Shown one piece after another: positions 1 to 8,272 of a stretch of DNA of 42,946 nt. This DNA comes from Planctomycetales bacterium. GTDB lineage: Bacteria; Planctomycetota; Planctomycetia; Isosphaerales; Isosphaeraceae. The stretch is taken from assembly GCA_027451885.1 (NCBI GenBank), contig DAIDHX010000154.1, forward strand, positions 1 to 42,946, given 5' to 3'. The notes beneath the pieces were generated by a model, which did not search any database, had not been told where the DNA came from, and saw nothing but the letters and a program-made list of their open reading frames with translations. Each line of letters starts with the position of its first letter. Position 1 is the stretch's first letter. Position numbers and translations under genes: made by a program.

Positions 1-142
1 ATCAAGTGCCAGCCGCCCGTGCAGCGGGTAGCGCTTGAGCGCGGCCGCCACGACCGCGAGCAGCACTGGAACAGTAAGCATGATCGCCCAATCAGCCCGT
101 TTACGCCAGAACCACATGAAGCCCGCCAGCGTGCAGAGCCCT
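1..142 (-). pseudogene. Truncated duplicate of the membrane glycosyltransferase gene (runs off window)
   Basis: These bases match 3132-3273 at 141 of 142 positions, inside the intact glycosyltransferase gene at 2925-4169. The single difference (130 versus 3261) falls in the third position of a Thr codon and is silent. Read on the minus strand, the copy encodes the same C-terminal membrane segment as residues 300-346 of the intact protein. Similarity stops abruptly at 142, so the 5' two thirds of the gene are missing on this side, while the 3' part continues out of the window. This is a broken paralogue or the end of a duplicated segment; which of the two cannot be decided without the sequence to the left. 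Confidence 0.8.
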
Positions 143-160
143 AGCATTACAACGACTGTC

Positions 161-184
161 CTTTACATATTCCTTTACATATTC
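161..184. repeat. 12-bp tandem repeat (ctttacatattc x2)
   Basis: Two perfect adjacent copies of a 12-bp AT-rich unit lie just beyond the edge of the duplicated glycosyltransferase fragment, within a short gene-free stretch (143-210). The AT content contrasts with the GC-rich surroundings. A loosely similar AT-rich stretch (attacaac followed by ctttcattta) occurs at 833-855 next to the transposase remnant. The two may mark old insertion junctions, but the similarity is too imperfect to call them repeats of each other. Confidence 0.5.
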
Positions 185-210
185 TTATTCTAGTCCCATC
201 CCTGACGTGG

Positions 211-633
211 TCAGGACAAAGCGTGGGTGAACGAGATGTGTCCGCTGAAGAGCCAGACGAACCAGCCGAACGTCCAGAGGGTGAGCCTCAGGGCCTGCTG
301 TCCCCGCCTGAACGGCAGCGGAACGACCTGGGCGATGAGGCCCAGCGCCAGCAGCGGGCCGCAGATCGCCGCGAGAAAGATCGAGAACTGCAGGCAGCAG
401 GACTGGCCGTTGCGGGCGATTGGCCCGATGAAGGGTCCGGTGATCGTCGCCAGCGTGGTTAGCGCCACCGGCCTCTGCCTGACGTCGCTGGGAGAGCCCG
501 AGCTGACCGCCAGATAGGTCAGTGCAGTGAAGGGCACGAGCAGGCCGACCAGGATGTACCAGCGAACCCGGGACGGGAGGATCTTCGATTCTCCGATATC
601 GTAGAAATCGGCGTCTGTGGCAGAGCTAGTCAT
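211..633 (-). CDS. Small integral membrane protein of unknown function
   Basis: A 140-residue protein if started at the ATG at 633; the frame stays open upstream to 735, but the extra 34 residues look non-coding. I do not recognise a family. After about 25 polar residues there are three to four hydrophobic stretches: around residues 25-43 (YILVGLLVPFTALTYLAV), around 60-74 (TTLATITGPFIGPIA), around 80-102 (LQFSIFLAAICGPLLALGLI) and the C-terminus (WTFGWFVWLFSGHISF). The last two are separated by a basic loop (PLPFRRGQQALR). It sits between two pieces of broken or duplicated DNA, so it may be accessory cargo. The start is uncertain because the Shine-Dalgarno (GGGACGGG) is only moderate. Confidence 0.6.
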   Translation of the reverse strand: MTSSATDADFYDIGESKILPSRVRWYILVGLLVPFTALTYLAVSSGSPSDVRQRPVALTTLATITGPFIGPIARNGQSCCLQFSIFLAAICGPLLALGLIAQVVPLPFRRGQQALRLTLWTFGWFVWLFSGHISFTHALS

Positions 634-852
634 GGCCCGTCCCATCCAAAGGCCCGAAAACAGATCGCCCGCAAGGCCACGGATCCAAATCATACAGGCG
701 GCCGTAACCGCTTCATTTCGACCCGTCGCAGGCATTCCGCCGCCGGGCGCGAACTTTACATAATACCCGGTCAGCGATCCTAGCGGCTACGAAACGACCA
801 AGCCAGGAGAGATCACCATGAACGCCGAACAGAGTATTACAACTACTTTCAT

Positions 853-1629
853 TTACTTATCTTGAGCGACCTTATCGGTCGCCAGGTGCTTGCGGAGGAC
901 GATCAGCCGATAGGGCCGATCGCAAGCCGTGGGTTGATAGCTGAACTCGGCGACCATCTCGCTCAGCGTGTGGATCGTCTCGAAGCCTCGTTCCTTGACG
1001 ATCCGCGGCTTGTGCCGATCAGGCCGTTGCCGGGGGACGGTCTTGATCGGAGCTTCGGGACGCTCCAGGAAACAGAAAGCCGACTCCGGCAACTGCCCGG
1101 CCAGTGCAACCAGATTGGGGTGAGCGTCGATGCCGAAGAGGAAGCGAATGTTACCGACGTCGTCCCAGCGATCAAGGTGTTCGGTCTGCGTGAACGCCGT
1201 ATCGCCCCGGAACAGGAACGAGCGGAAGCCGGCCCGCCGACACAAGGTCATCGCCTGCTCGAAGAAGCTGGCGGCCATCTCGTGCGACGGGCGGTTGCCG
1301 CTCCGGTTGAACACAAACAGCGGCTCCTGGGTGTTGGCCAGGGAGACCACCAGGGGGTGGTAGCCCCAGACGCCGTTGTAGGCCAGGTCGACGCCCTGTT
1401 TGCACGCGGCATCGGTTCCGACGATCGTGCCGTCGGCGTCAATGACCGCCTCGTTGAAAAACTCAGCGGGCTGCTGCTTCCAGACCCGGAGCCGGGCCTC
1501 GTTGATGGCATCCATCAGCTCCAGGACGTGGCCGTCACGGAACCGCCGGCAGAAGTCCCCCGCCGTGGTCGGATCGGGGATTCGCACGGCACCCAGGGCG
1601 TTGAGGTACACCTCATCGTTGCGACGCAA
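853..1629 (-). pseudogene. IS1380-family transposase, truncated at both ends
   Basis: An open frame of 258 residues with strong IS1380 transposase character: an RIPDPTTAGDFCRRF segment near the start, then EAVIDADGTIVGTD carrying the first catalytic Asp, and FLFRGDTAFTQTEHLDRW carrying the second. Family members are usually about 430-460 residues. Here roughly the first 100 residues are missing, and the frame ends soon after RLIVLRKHLATDK, before the region with the third catalytic acid and the conserved QENLIEQLK-like segment. It therefore cannot be an active transposase. No terminal inverted repeats or target duplications are visible. At its 5' end (about 1630) it abuts a methyltransferase fragment. 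The listed 5' end is the limit of the open frame, not a true start. Confidence 0.85.
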
Positions 1630-1634
1630 CTCGG

Positions 1635-1778
1635 GAGGAGCAGGCGAACAATCTCATCATCGAAGGCGACAACCTTCAGGTGATGGCGACGCTCTACCGC
1701 TACCCTGGCCAGATCGATTTCATCCTTGCCGATCCTCCTTACAACACCGGCAACGATTTTCGGTATAACGACCGCTAA
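1635..1778 (+). pseudogene. Fragment of a DNA (adenine-N6) methyltransferase, type III Mod-like
   Basis: Reading frame 1635-1778 encodes 47 residues, including NNLIIEGDNLQVMATL, then IDFILADPPYNTGNDFRYND, and then a TAA stop. ADPPYNTGNDF (bases about 1728-1760) is the class-beta N6-adenine methyltransferase motif IV region, and the preceding IEGDNL segment is the usual lead-in of type III Mod and related stand-alone methylases, which are several hundred residues long. Everything upstream is replaced by the transposase remnant at about 1630, and the frame stops immediately after the motif. This is a relic of a restriction-modification or orphan methylase gene and cannot be functional. Confidence 0.8.
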
Positions 1779-2924
1779 AGTTCGGAAGGTCCCGTGTCAT
1801 CACAAGAAACAAGAGGATAGGTCCTCATAGACATCGTCTGTCCCTTCTAATGGATGTGTCTTACTCATGCATGTGCCCTGCTAATGCATGCGGTATTATT
1901 GGCACTTTCCGCATCGTTGGTAGAAATCGCATCGCTCTCAAGAAAACCTGGCAATCTTTGATTCGAACACGGCCTGGAGAGCGCATGCTCAGAGTGTGAA
2001 AGTCTCCAACGCCCGAGCAACCCATCCTGGCATTCCACCCCAGGAAAGTTCACCTCTGTTGTTGCTTAGCTGATCTCACACTCGGCAGGTGCCTGGCGCA
2101 ATCCCGGCGTGGCGCAATCCGGCGGCGCCTGGCGCGCTCCCATCGTCGCCAACCGCCGCGATACCCTGATTTGCACCAGGCCCAACGAACAAGACAGGTT
2201 GACATCACACACATCCAGTTTACGAATCCATCGCTCATACTTCCTTTATCGATTGTGAGAGCCAAGCGGGCAGGAGCCCGCGACGACGGCGGCGGGTCGA
2301 CGTGTGATCGAGGTAAGGCCAACACGCCCCGGCGAAACGAACCCAAGCTCGGCAGAAACCGATGCCAAGACGCGGCTGCGAAACGAACCCAAGCTCGGCA
2401 GAAACCGATGCCAAGACGCGCCAGCGAAACGAACCCAAGCTCGGCAGAAACCGATGCCAAGACGCGACTGCGAAGCGAACCCAAGCTCGGCAGAAACCGA
2501 AACCGGGCTCGCCAGAAGTCGAAGCCATCAAGAGAGAAACGACAGGACAGACATCGCCGACGAAACGAACCCAACACGCGCCGGCGAAACGAACCCAAGC
2601 TCGGCAGAAACCGAAGCCAAGACGCGCCAACGAAACGAACCCAAGCTCGGCAGAAACCGAAGCCAAGACGCGACGGCGAAGCGAAGCCAAACGCGGTCGG
2701 CGGCACGAACCAAGGACTCGATGGGGGCATCACAGACCGCGGAATTCCTGAGGTCGCGGCGTCGCGGTCGGCGGAGGCGCCGCGGTGACGTTCTTTCACG
2801 ATTCGGCGGTTTGTATCAAAAAGTGCGGCTGGTGCTACGGCACGGCAAGGCAGAACTGAGCGTGGGACGTGGGAGGTGTGGCTGTTGCTCCTGGCGGCGA
2901 TCCTTCCGATTGAGGAAGCGGCCG
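1779..2924. other. Gene-free accessory stretch holding the 46-bp repeat array
   Basis: No credible gene is seen here. From 1779 to 2341 the composition is mixed and relatively AT-rich (several cat/atg-rich stretches at 1840-1900), unlike the flanking genes. The repeat array occupies 2342-2685. From 2686 to 2924 there is GC-rich sequence before the 3' end of the glycosyltransferase gene. Several frames stay open across the array on both strands, but they follow from its stop-free repeats rather than from coding constraint, because the 46-bp period shifts frame at every unit. Confidence 0.6.
2342..2685. repeat. 46-bp tandem repeat array (six recognisable units)
   Basis: Units beginning with cccaagctcggcagaaaccg start at 2342, 2388, 2434 and 2480, exactly 46 bp apart. 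After a degenerate interval of 114 bp two more start at 2594 and 2640, again 46 bp apart. Units vary mainly at an A/T site after the core (gatgcc versus gaagcc) and in the tail between agacgcg and cgaa(a/g)cgaa. Because 46 is not a multiple of three, this is a DNA-level repeat rather than a protein repeat. The core is not palindromic and no unique spacers separate units, so it is not CRISPR. Function unknown; it resembles stop-poor intergenic repeats I associate with planctomycete genomes. Confidence 0.85.
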
Positions 2925-4169
2925 CTAGCGTACGAAGCGGTTCTTGTGCAGGTCGCCGTGCATGTTAAAGCCCCGCGAACGGGGTGCGGTGGTTTCATAC
3001 GGACCGGCGAGGAACGGAAAGGCGAGTAAGACGCATGCGAGTACTCGAAACGCCCAGCGCGAGATGGGATGTTCGCCGCGACAGAGCCACTCGCAGCCCG
3101 CGAGCAGCACCAGGTAGCCGATTGGTACCAGATCAAGTGCCAGCCGCCCGTGCAGCGGGTAGCGCTTGAGCGCGGCCGCCACGACCGCGAGCAGCACTGG
3201 AACAGTAAGCATGATCGCCCAATCAGCCCGTTTACGCCAGAACCACATGAAGCCCGCCAGTGTGCAGAGCCCTGGTAAGATTACCCACTGCGCGGGTGCG
3301 AAAGGAGGTAACAAATAGAGAGGATTCACGAAAAGTTCGAGCACCACGCGCCAGGCTGTGCGCAGGCTGGCGTCCGGCCCCCACAGAGGCAAGAACGCGA
3401 AGTACCAGAAGATGTACATCGTGGTCGCCCTGGACAAGAGCGCGTGCGAGACCTTGTAGCTTGCGGCGAAGCTGGCCGCCCACCCTGCGCCTATGGCGGC
3501 CCAGAGCAAGGCGTCGTGAAACCGTCGCTGCACGAGGGTTCGCCAAAGGAGCGCAAGGCCGCAACCGGCGACGACGAACGCGGAGGGGAACGAGAACCAG
3601 GGCGCGAGTGCGAGACCGAGGGTGAAGCCAACCGTCGTTCTGACCGACAGCGGGCGATCGAGCCACTCGACCGTTGCATACAGGAGAGCGACCGAGATCG
3701 CGACGTCGACCGAGTAGGGCTTGAGCTCGGCCGAGTAATAGATCATATCGTCCGAGAACGCGAAAAGCGCGAGAGCGAGCAGTGCGGACCTGCGCGGCAG
3801 AATTGTCATCGCCAGCCGAGCGAACAGGCAAAGCGCGGAGAGCCCCGCCACGAGCGGCACCAATCGCAGAGCGAGTGTGCGTCCACCGAATCCGATGGCG
3901 AACAGGCGTTCGACGAACAGGAATCCGATCGGCGCGAGCTGGTCGCCCTCGAGCGGCCGGTCGTAATCGAACGGGGAGACGTCGACCAGGTTGCCCATGA
4001 GCCGCATTTCGTCGAGCCAGAGCTGTTTGTCCTGGCAGTAGACGAGGACGCGAAAGAACGCCCCGAGCGCGGTGAGAGTGACGACCGGGTTCGCGAGCGG
4101 GATCTTCCAGAGCGGGCTGAGATCGATCGATCGATTCCACAAGGGGCCGGCACGGTCTGCCGCTTCCAT
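2925..4169 (-). CDS. Membrane glycosyltransferase, GT39/PMT-like (ArnT-type fold)
   Basis: A 414-residue polytopic protein with about ten hydrophobic segments. The first loop after TM1 carries LWLDEMRLMGN with the Asp53-Glu54 pair, placed like the catalytic acid of GT-C enzymes (PMT, ArnT) that transfer sugars from a polyprenyl-phosphate donor on the outer face of the inner membrane. Substrate and acceptor cannot be read from the sequence. The start at 4169 has a GAGG Shine-Dalgarno about 10 bases upstream. The C-terminus ends in a short polar tail (HGDLHKNRFVR). The gene follows the TIM-barrel gene on the same strand by about 20 bases and could share its transcript. Part of its 3' half (3132-3273) is duplicated at the left edge of the window. 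Confidence 0.75.
   Translation of the reverse strand: MEAADRAGPLWNRSIDLSPLWKIPLANPVVTLTALGAFFRVLVYCQDKQLWLDEMRLMGNLVDVSPFDYDRPLEGDQLAPIGFLFVERLFAIGFGGRTLALRLVPLVAGLSALCLFARLAMTILPRRSALLALALFAFSDDMIYYSAELKPYSVDVAISVALLYATVEWLDRPLSVRTTVGFTLGLALAPWFSFPSAFVVAGCGLALLWRTLVQRRFHDALLWAAIGAGWAASFAASYKVSHALLSRATTMYIFWYFAFLPLWGPDASLRTAWRVVLELFVNPLYLLPPFAPAQWVILPGLCTLAGFMWFWRKRADWAIMLTVPVLLAVVAAALKRYPLHGRLALDLVPIGYLVLLAGCEWLCRGEHPISRWAFRVLACVLLAFPFLAGPYETTAPRSRGFNMHGDLHKNRFVR
3132..3273. repeat. Direct repeat, second copy of bases 1-142
   Basis: 141 of 142 bases match positions 1-142 in the same orientation, with a spacing of 3131 bp. This copy lies inside the intact glycosyltransferase gene; the left copy is in the truncated one. 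The right boundary (3273/3274) is sharp; the left boundary lies at or beyond the window edge. Confidence 0.95.
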
Positions 4170-4189
4170 GGCCGAGAACCTCGCTTCGA

Positions 4190-5104
4190 TCAGGCGCGCT
4201 CGCTCAGTTCCCGGGCCATCGTGTCGGCCTTGCGCACGGCCTGGAAGGCCATCGTGGGATCTTTTTTTGCGCTCAGCTCCATGCCAATGACGCCGCGGTA
4301 GCCCACATCGTGGATCGTTTTTAGCACGAAAGGATAGTTGATTTCTCCCGTGAAGGGCTCATGCCGGCCGGGATGGTCCGCCATCTGATAGTAACCGATC
4401 AGGTCGTGGTAGCGGCGGATATTGCCGGTCAGGTTGCCTTCACTGATTTGCTGGTGATAGATGTCAAAGAGCATCTTGACGTTGGGCGAGCCAACCGCGT
4501 TGAGCACGAATGCCGCCTGTTCCGAATGGACGATGAGCTGGCGCGGGTGGTCGACCAGAATGTTCAGGGGCTCGAGGATGATCGTCACGCCCGCGGCTGC
4601 CGCCTTGACTGCGCCTGCCTTCAGGCACTGGATCACAGCGCGGGTTTGCTCGTCGCGTGAATAACCCTGTTTCATCTCGCCCGCGACGACACAGATCTTC
4701 TTTACATTGAGCTGCTTCGCCGCGGTGATCGCGCCCTCGATCTCAGTCACGAACTCGTCTCTGCGCTCTGGCGAGGGGTCGGTGATCCCGTGCCCGAAGC
4801 CCCTGGCGGGCGACGCGGAGAACTGTGCGGTGGTCAGCCCCAGCTCCCGATTCAGCTCGGCAATCTTCGTGAGATCCTTGTTCGCCCAGGGCCAGAATTC
4901 ATAGTGCGTAAAGCCGGCTTCCTTGACCTTGCGGATGCGATCGAGATAGGGCAGGTTCGTCCAGGTCATCTCGATGTTCACGGCGTAGGTGAGCCAGGTC
5001 GATTGTGTCTCGGCGTGGGTGGCCGCGGCAAACCGCTGGCCGGGCAAGAGTGCTGATCCGGCCGCGATACCCACCGTGCTCAGAAACCTGCGCCGGCTTG
5101 CCAT
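4190..5104 (-). CDS. Tat-exported sugar isomerase/epimerase-like TIM-barrel protein (hydroxypyruvate isomerase family)
   Basis: A 304-residue protein from the ATG at 5104, which has GGGAGAG upstream; an in-frame extension to 5140 has less support. The N-terminus MASRRRFLSTVGIAAGSALLP is a twin-arginine signal peptide (SRRRFL followed by a hydrophobic stretch), common on planctomycete members of this family. The mature part is an AP-endonuclease-2-type xylose-isomerase-like barrel. Candidate metal and catalytic residues lie in IILEPLN, MLFDIYHQQ, YYQMADHPGRHEP and VIGMEL, in the order seen in hydroxypyruvate isomerases. The substrate is unproven; family members act on hydroxypyruvate, inositols or other ketoses. 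A short gap separates it from the glycosyltransferase gene downstream, and the next gene upstream (5183) is divergent. Confidence 0.8.
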   Translation of the reverse strand: MASRRRFLSTVGIAAGSALLPGQRFAAATHAETQSTWLTYAVNIEMTWTNLPYLDRIRKVKEAGFTHYEFWPWANKDLTKIAELNRELGLTTAQFSASPARGFGHGITDPSPERRDEFVTEIEGAITAAKQLNVKKICVVAGEMKQGYSRDEQTRAVIQCLKAGAVKAAAAGVTIILEPLNILVDHPRQLIVHSEQAAFVLNAVGSPNVKMLFDIYHQQISEGNLTGNIRRYHDLIGYYQMADHPGRHEPFTGEINYPFVLKTIHDVGYRGVIGMELSAKKDPTMAFQAVRKADTMARELSERA

Positions 5105-5182
5105 GGTGATTGCTCTCCCGCGAATGCTGAACCTCGGCAATGTGTTGACCCGCGGTTATCCTATCACAGCGGAGCTGCGCGT

Positions 5183-5899
5183 GTGATCGTCCCTCTCGCC
5201 GGCTTCGTGGACCCAATTCTAGGCAAGAGTGCAGGCATGCGAATCACCTGGTATGGCCATGCGGCGTTCCTGATCGAGACGGCTGGGCTGAGGATCATCC
5301 TCGACCCTTACCGCTCGCCCGATTCGGGCGGCTACGAGCCGATTGCCGAGCCCGCGGACCTGGTTATTGTGAGCCATGAGAACGACCGCTATCACAGTCA
5401 TCTGGGGCAGATCATTCCACCGTTTGAAGTGATGCGGGCGCTTGAGATGGAGCCTGGCGGGCGGGGATTCAAGGGGATTGAGGTCCATGCTGTCCGCGTG
5501 TTTGAAACGCCGGCCCGGTTATCCGAGGACGAGGTCACGATTGTGCACTTCCGCGCTGAGGGGCTGCATGTCGTGTTCCTTGGCGACCTGGGTCATGCGC
5601 TTGAGCCGGCGGAGCTGGAGCCCATCGCGGGGGCGGAGGTGGTGCTTGTGCCCGCGGGGGGACCGCCGACGATCGACTTTCCGCTGATTCCGCCCTTGCT
5701 TGACGCGATCGGGCCCCGCGTGGTCATTCCCATGCACTACAAAACGCCGAGGATCGACCTGGCCATCCAACCGCTTGAGCGCTTTCTCGAGTTCCTGCCG
5801 AACGACCCTGTCGAGCGCCCGGGGGCGTCCACCATCGAGCTGCGGCCGGCGGACTTGCCGGCGCGGCGTACGATCATTTCGCTCGAGCATTGCCGCTAG
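5183..5899 (+). CDS. Metallo-beta-lactamase-fold hydrolase (UPF0173-like) with atypical metal motif
   Basis: 238 residues from a GTG at 5183 with GGAG eight bases upstream; the conserved fold starts at an internal ATG (5237, MRITWYGHAAFLIE), which is the alternative start (220 residues). The pattern is that of small stand-alone MBL proteins: WYGHAAFLIET, a LDPYR strand, SHENDRYHSH where the HxHxDH metal motif normally lies, VFLGDLGH with the bridging Asp, and VVIPMHYKT with the late His. The first motif is degenerate: neither the second His nor the Asp-His pair is in the usual position. It may therefore bind one metal, or use neighbouring residues. Substrate unknown. It is divergent from the TIM-barrel gene and convergent with the ABC operon, whose last gene ends 15 bases away. 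Confidence 0.75.
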   Translation: MIVPLAGFVDPILGKSAGMRITWYGHAAFLIETAGLRIILDPYRSPDSGGYEPIAEPADLVIVSHENDRYHSHLGQIIPPFEVMRALEMEPGGRGFKGIEVHAVRVFETPARLSEDEVTIVHFRAEGLHVVFLGDLGHALEPAELEPIAGAEVVLVPAGGPPTIDFPLIPPLLDAIGPRVVIPMHYKTPRIDLAIQPLERFLEFLPNDPVERPGASTIELRPADLPARRTIISLEHCR

Positions 5900-5913
5900 G
5901 CGAGCGGGCTCTA

Positions 5914-7077
5914 TCAAAGTTCGCGGAGCGCGGAGATGACGTCGAGCCGAACCGCCCGAAGCGCGGGGAACATGCCGCCGAAGAGCCCCATTGCCAGCGT
6001 CATGGCGATCGCCACGCCGGCCACCAGCGGTCCGAACCGGAAGGAGACGCTCACCGAGGCGAAGTTGCTCAGATTGCTGGTCTCATAGGTAAGCGCATTG
6101 AGCGGGATTGTGGCCAGCAGCCCGAGCGCTCCCCCCATGAGGCACAGAATCAACGACTCGCCCATGAAGCTAATCAGGATATCAAACTGTGAAAATCCAA
6201 TCGCCCGCATGGTTCCGATCTCGCGCGTGCGGGCGCTGACGGCCGCGAACATGGTATTCGCCGCGGAGAACATGGCCCCCAGCGTGAGCAAGATGGCGAT
6301 CATGGTCCCGGCCGCCTTGAGAAACAGGCTCGAACGGCTCTGGCTTTCGAAGTAGACCGATTCTGGAATCGCCGCGAGTTTGAACCGGGGATCGTCGTTC
6401 AGGGTCTGCTGGAGCCGGTTGTAATCGGGGGAGGACGCAGCGCGAAGCTGCACGCACGAGACGCTGCCATCGCGCCCGGTGTTGTGCTCGAGATCCTTCA
6501 GATCGCACCAGACCTCGCTTTCCGCCGCGCTGCCGCCGGCGGTGAACAGGCCCACGACGCGGTATTGTTCCTTTTCGCCGAAGTAAAGCAGCCCGCCGAT
6601 CTCCGCGCCCCGGAACCGCCGCGACAGGCTCCGACTTACGATGCATTCCCCCTTGCCAAGTTCAAAATCACGCCCGGCCACGATCTTGAAATCCGGGCGC
6701 AGGCCGCGTGAGGCGGGCTGGACGCCCCGGATGATGATGTTGGTGGTCGAGCCGTCCGTGCGGGTCGCGATTGGAATGTTGAGCAGTTCCTTGGCTGCGA
6801 GCGCCTGGCCCGAGGCGTCGCGCGCGATCCCCGACAGATTCAGGATCTCGTCCGCCGTCGCCGTGATAAAGCCGCCCGTCGTTTCGCTCGAGGAGCCTTT
6901 GCGGAGGATGATCAGATCAAGCGGATCGCCCGAGACCTTGAGACTGTGCTCGAGCCCCTCGACCAGTCCGAAGAGAATGCACGACGACCAGACCACGAGG
7001 CCCGTGCCGAGCACGGTCATGAGCGTGGTTTTCCAGCGCACGCGGAGGTTGCGTACGTTATATTTCAGGGGGATCAT
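5914..7077 (-). CDS. ABC transporter permease, FtsX/MacB type (last gene of the operon)
   Basis: 387 residues. One N-terminal transmembrane segment (about 17-40) is followed by a large extracytoplasmic domain to about residue 255 and three C-terminal transmembrane segments (near 257-283, 300-330 and 350-372). This is the four-helix FtsX/MacB permease plan. The cytoplasmic coupling segment SARTREIGTMRAIGFSQFDI between the second and third helices is typical of the family, and a second EVxxLKA-like signature ends the protein (LRAVRLDVISALREL). It starts four bases after the stop of the preceding permease and has little Shine-Dalgarno of its own, which suggests translational coupling. It probably pairs with that permease around the ATPase. 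Confidence 0.85.
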   Translation of the reverse strand: MIPLKYNVRNLRVRWKTTLMTVLGTGLVVWSSCILFGLVEGLEHSLKVSGDPLDLIILRKGSSSETTGGFITATADEILNLSGIARDASGQALAAKELLNIPIATRTDGSTTNIIIRGVQPASRGLRPDFKIVAGRDFELGKGECIVSRSLSRRFRGAEIGGLLYFGEKEQYRVVGLFTAGGSAAESEVWCDLKDLEHNTGRDGSVSCVQLRAASSPDYNRLQQTLNDDPRFKLAAIPESVYFESQSRSSLFLKAAGTMIAILLTLGAMFSAANTMFAAVSARTREIGTMRAIGFSQFDILISFMGESLILCLMGGALGLLATIPLNALTYETSNLSNFASVSVSFRFGPLVAGVAIAMTLAMGLFGGMFPALRAVRLDVISALREL

Positions 7078-7081
7078 CGGT

Positions 7082-8272
7082 TTAGATGACCTTTCTCAGG
7101 CCGTCGATTACGGACGAATTGGCGGCCCGCACCGCCGGGTACAACCCGCTCACAAGCCCAATCCCAAGGGCAACGGCCATTCCAAGAAGGGCGATCGGCC
7201 AGGGCACGTAGAAGAACGGCAAGAACCCCGCGCTATAGCGCGAGAGATCGACCACGTCGCAGAACGCCTTGCATCCGAGCGCGCCGATCACTCCTCCCGC
7301 GCCCGAGACCAGCACCGACTCGGTGAGCACGAGTGCGAGAATGAGGCCGCGGCGAAATCCGATGGCCTTGAGCACAGCGACCTCGGTGGTGCGCTCGCGC
7401 ATGGCCATCGCCATTGCGTTCCCCGCGACGCAGAGCAGGGAAAACACCACGGCCAGGCCGATCGCCCGAATCATGCCCCGCAGATCCCCCAGCATTTCCG
7501 CGAACATCTTGCCAAACGCCTCCTCGGTTTGCGTGCGGGTGGGATACTCGCTGTTGCGGAACAGTTCGTCGACCCTGGCGCAAAGCCCGGCCATCGCCTG
7601 GCTGGAATTGCACTTGACGTAGATCATGCCCACGTTGCCGGCAAGGCGGTCCTCGCTCCCCTTGCCAAGCAAGGCGGTCGCGACCCGCTTGAGCTCCTCA
7701 TCAAGATACTTCCAGTGGAACAGGCACATCCGCAGGTCACGGTTGGTGGGCCCGTCGTAAATTCCCACGATCTTGAGATTGAGATCAACGGGATACAGGT
7801 CGCGTTTCAGCGGCATGGGATCGCCGAGCTTGAGCCTGCGCTCGTCGGCGAGCTTGCGGCCGATCACGCAACCGTCGCGGCTTTCCTTGAACGCGGCGAG
7901 CTGGTCGCTCGGGATTGTGAACTCGTCCAGGATCGTGAACACGGTATCGGCGTCGACACCGAACTGTGCGAACGGCAAGACCTCTTCCTGGTACTTGGCC
8001 CCGAGCCAGGAAAAGGGCGTTACGGCCACAACGCCGTCGAGGGCGCGGACCGGCTCGAGCGCCGTGACGGGGATGCGGCCGGCGAAGCCGTTGGCGTTCA
8101 AGGTGCAGACGCGGTTATAGACGCCGACGGAGCTCGTGACCTGGTCATTGACGGCGAAGAAGGCGAGCAACAGCAACATCAGGAAGAGACAGATCGCGGT
8201 CGAGGCGATTGTGAGCGTGGTGCGCACGGGGTTTCGCCGCGCGTTGCGGAGGATGTAATGCAAATACTTCAT
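7082..8272 (-). CDS. ABC transporter permease, FtsX/MacB type
   Basis: 396 residues with the same topology as its neighbour: TM1 near 18-42, an extracytoplasmic domain to about 270, and three C-terminal helices. The coupling-helix sequence [21 protein letters not shown] is the classic MacB/LolC signature. The ATG lies in an ATGA overlap with the stop of the ATPase gene (8269-8272), so the two are translationally coupled. Two different permeases with one ATPase suggest a heterodimeric membrane part, as in LolCDE or DevBCA-type systems. These act with a periplasmic adaptor to move lipids, lipoproteins, glycolipids or peptides from the inner membrane outward; the cargo is unknown here. Confidence 0.88.
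   Translation of the reverse strand: MKYLHYILRNARRNPVRTTLTIASTAICLFLMLLLLAFFAVNDQVTSSVGVYNRVCTLNANGFAGRIPVTALEPVRALDGVVAVTPFSWLGAKYQEEVLPFAQFGVDADTVFTILDEFTIPSDQLAAFKESRDGCVIGRKLADERRLKLGDPMPLKRDLYPVDLNLKIVGIYDGPTNRDLRMCLFHWKYLDEELKRVATALLGKGSEDRLAGNVGMIYVKCNSSQAMAGLCARVDELFRNSEYPTRTQTEEAFGKMFAEMLGDLRGMIRAIGLAVVFSLLCVAGNAMAMAMRERTTEVAVLKAIGFRRGLILALVLTESVLVSGAGGVIGALGCKAFCDVVDLSRYSAGFLPFFYVPWPIALLGMAVALGIGLVSGLYPAVRAANSSVIDGLRKVI

Noticed and set aside
143-855. The segment 143-855 as a transposon bounded by attacaac-like ends
   Set aside because: The two AT-rich boundary sequences are only partly similar and in the same orientation, and no transposase or target duplication supports a discrete element.
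2342-2685. CRISPR array
   Set aside because: The units are directly adjacent with no unique spacers of uniform length, the repeat is not palindromic and no cas genes are present.
2050-3029. Overlapping long frames through the 46-bp repeats on both strands (up to 249 residues)
   Set aside because: The 46-bp period shifts the frame each unit, so the same DNA repeat is read as different peptides; openness comes from absence of stop triplets in the repeat.
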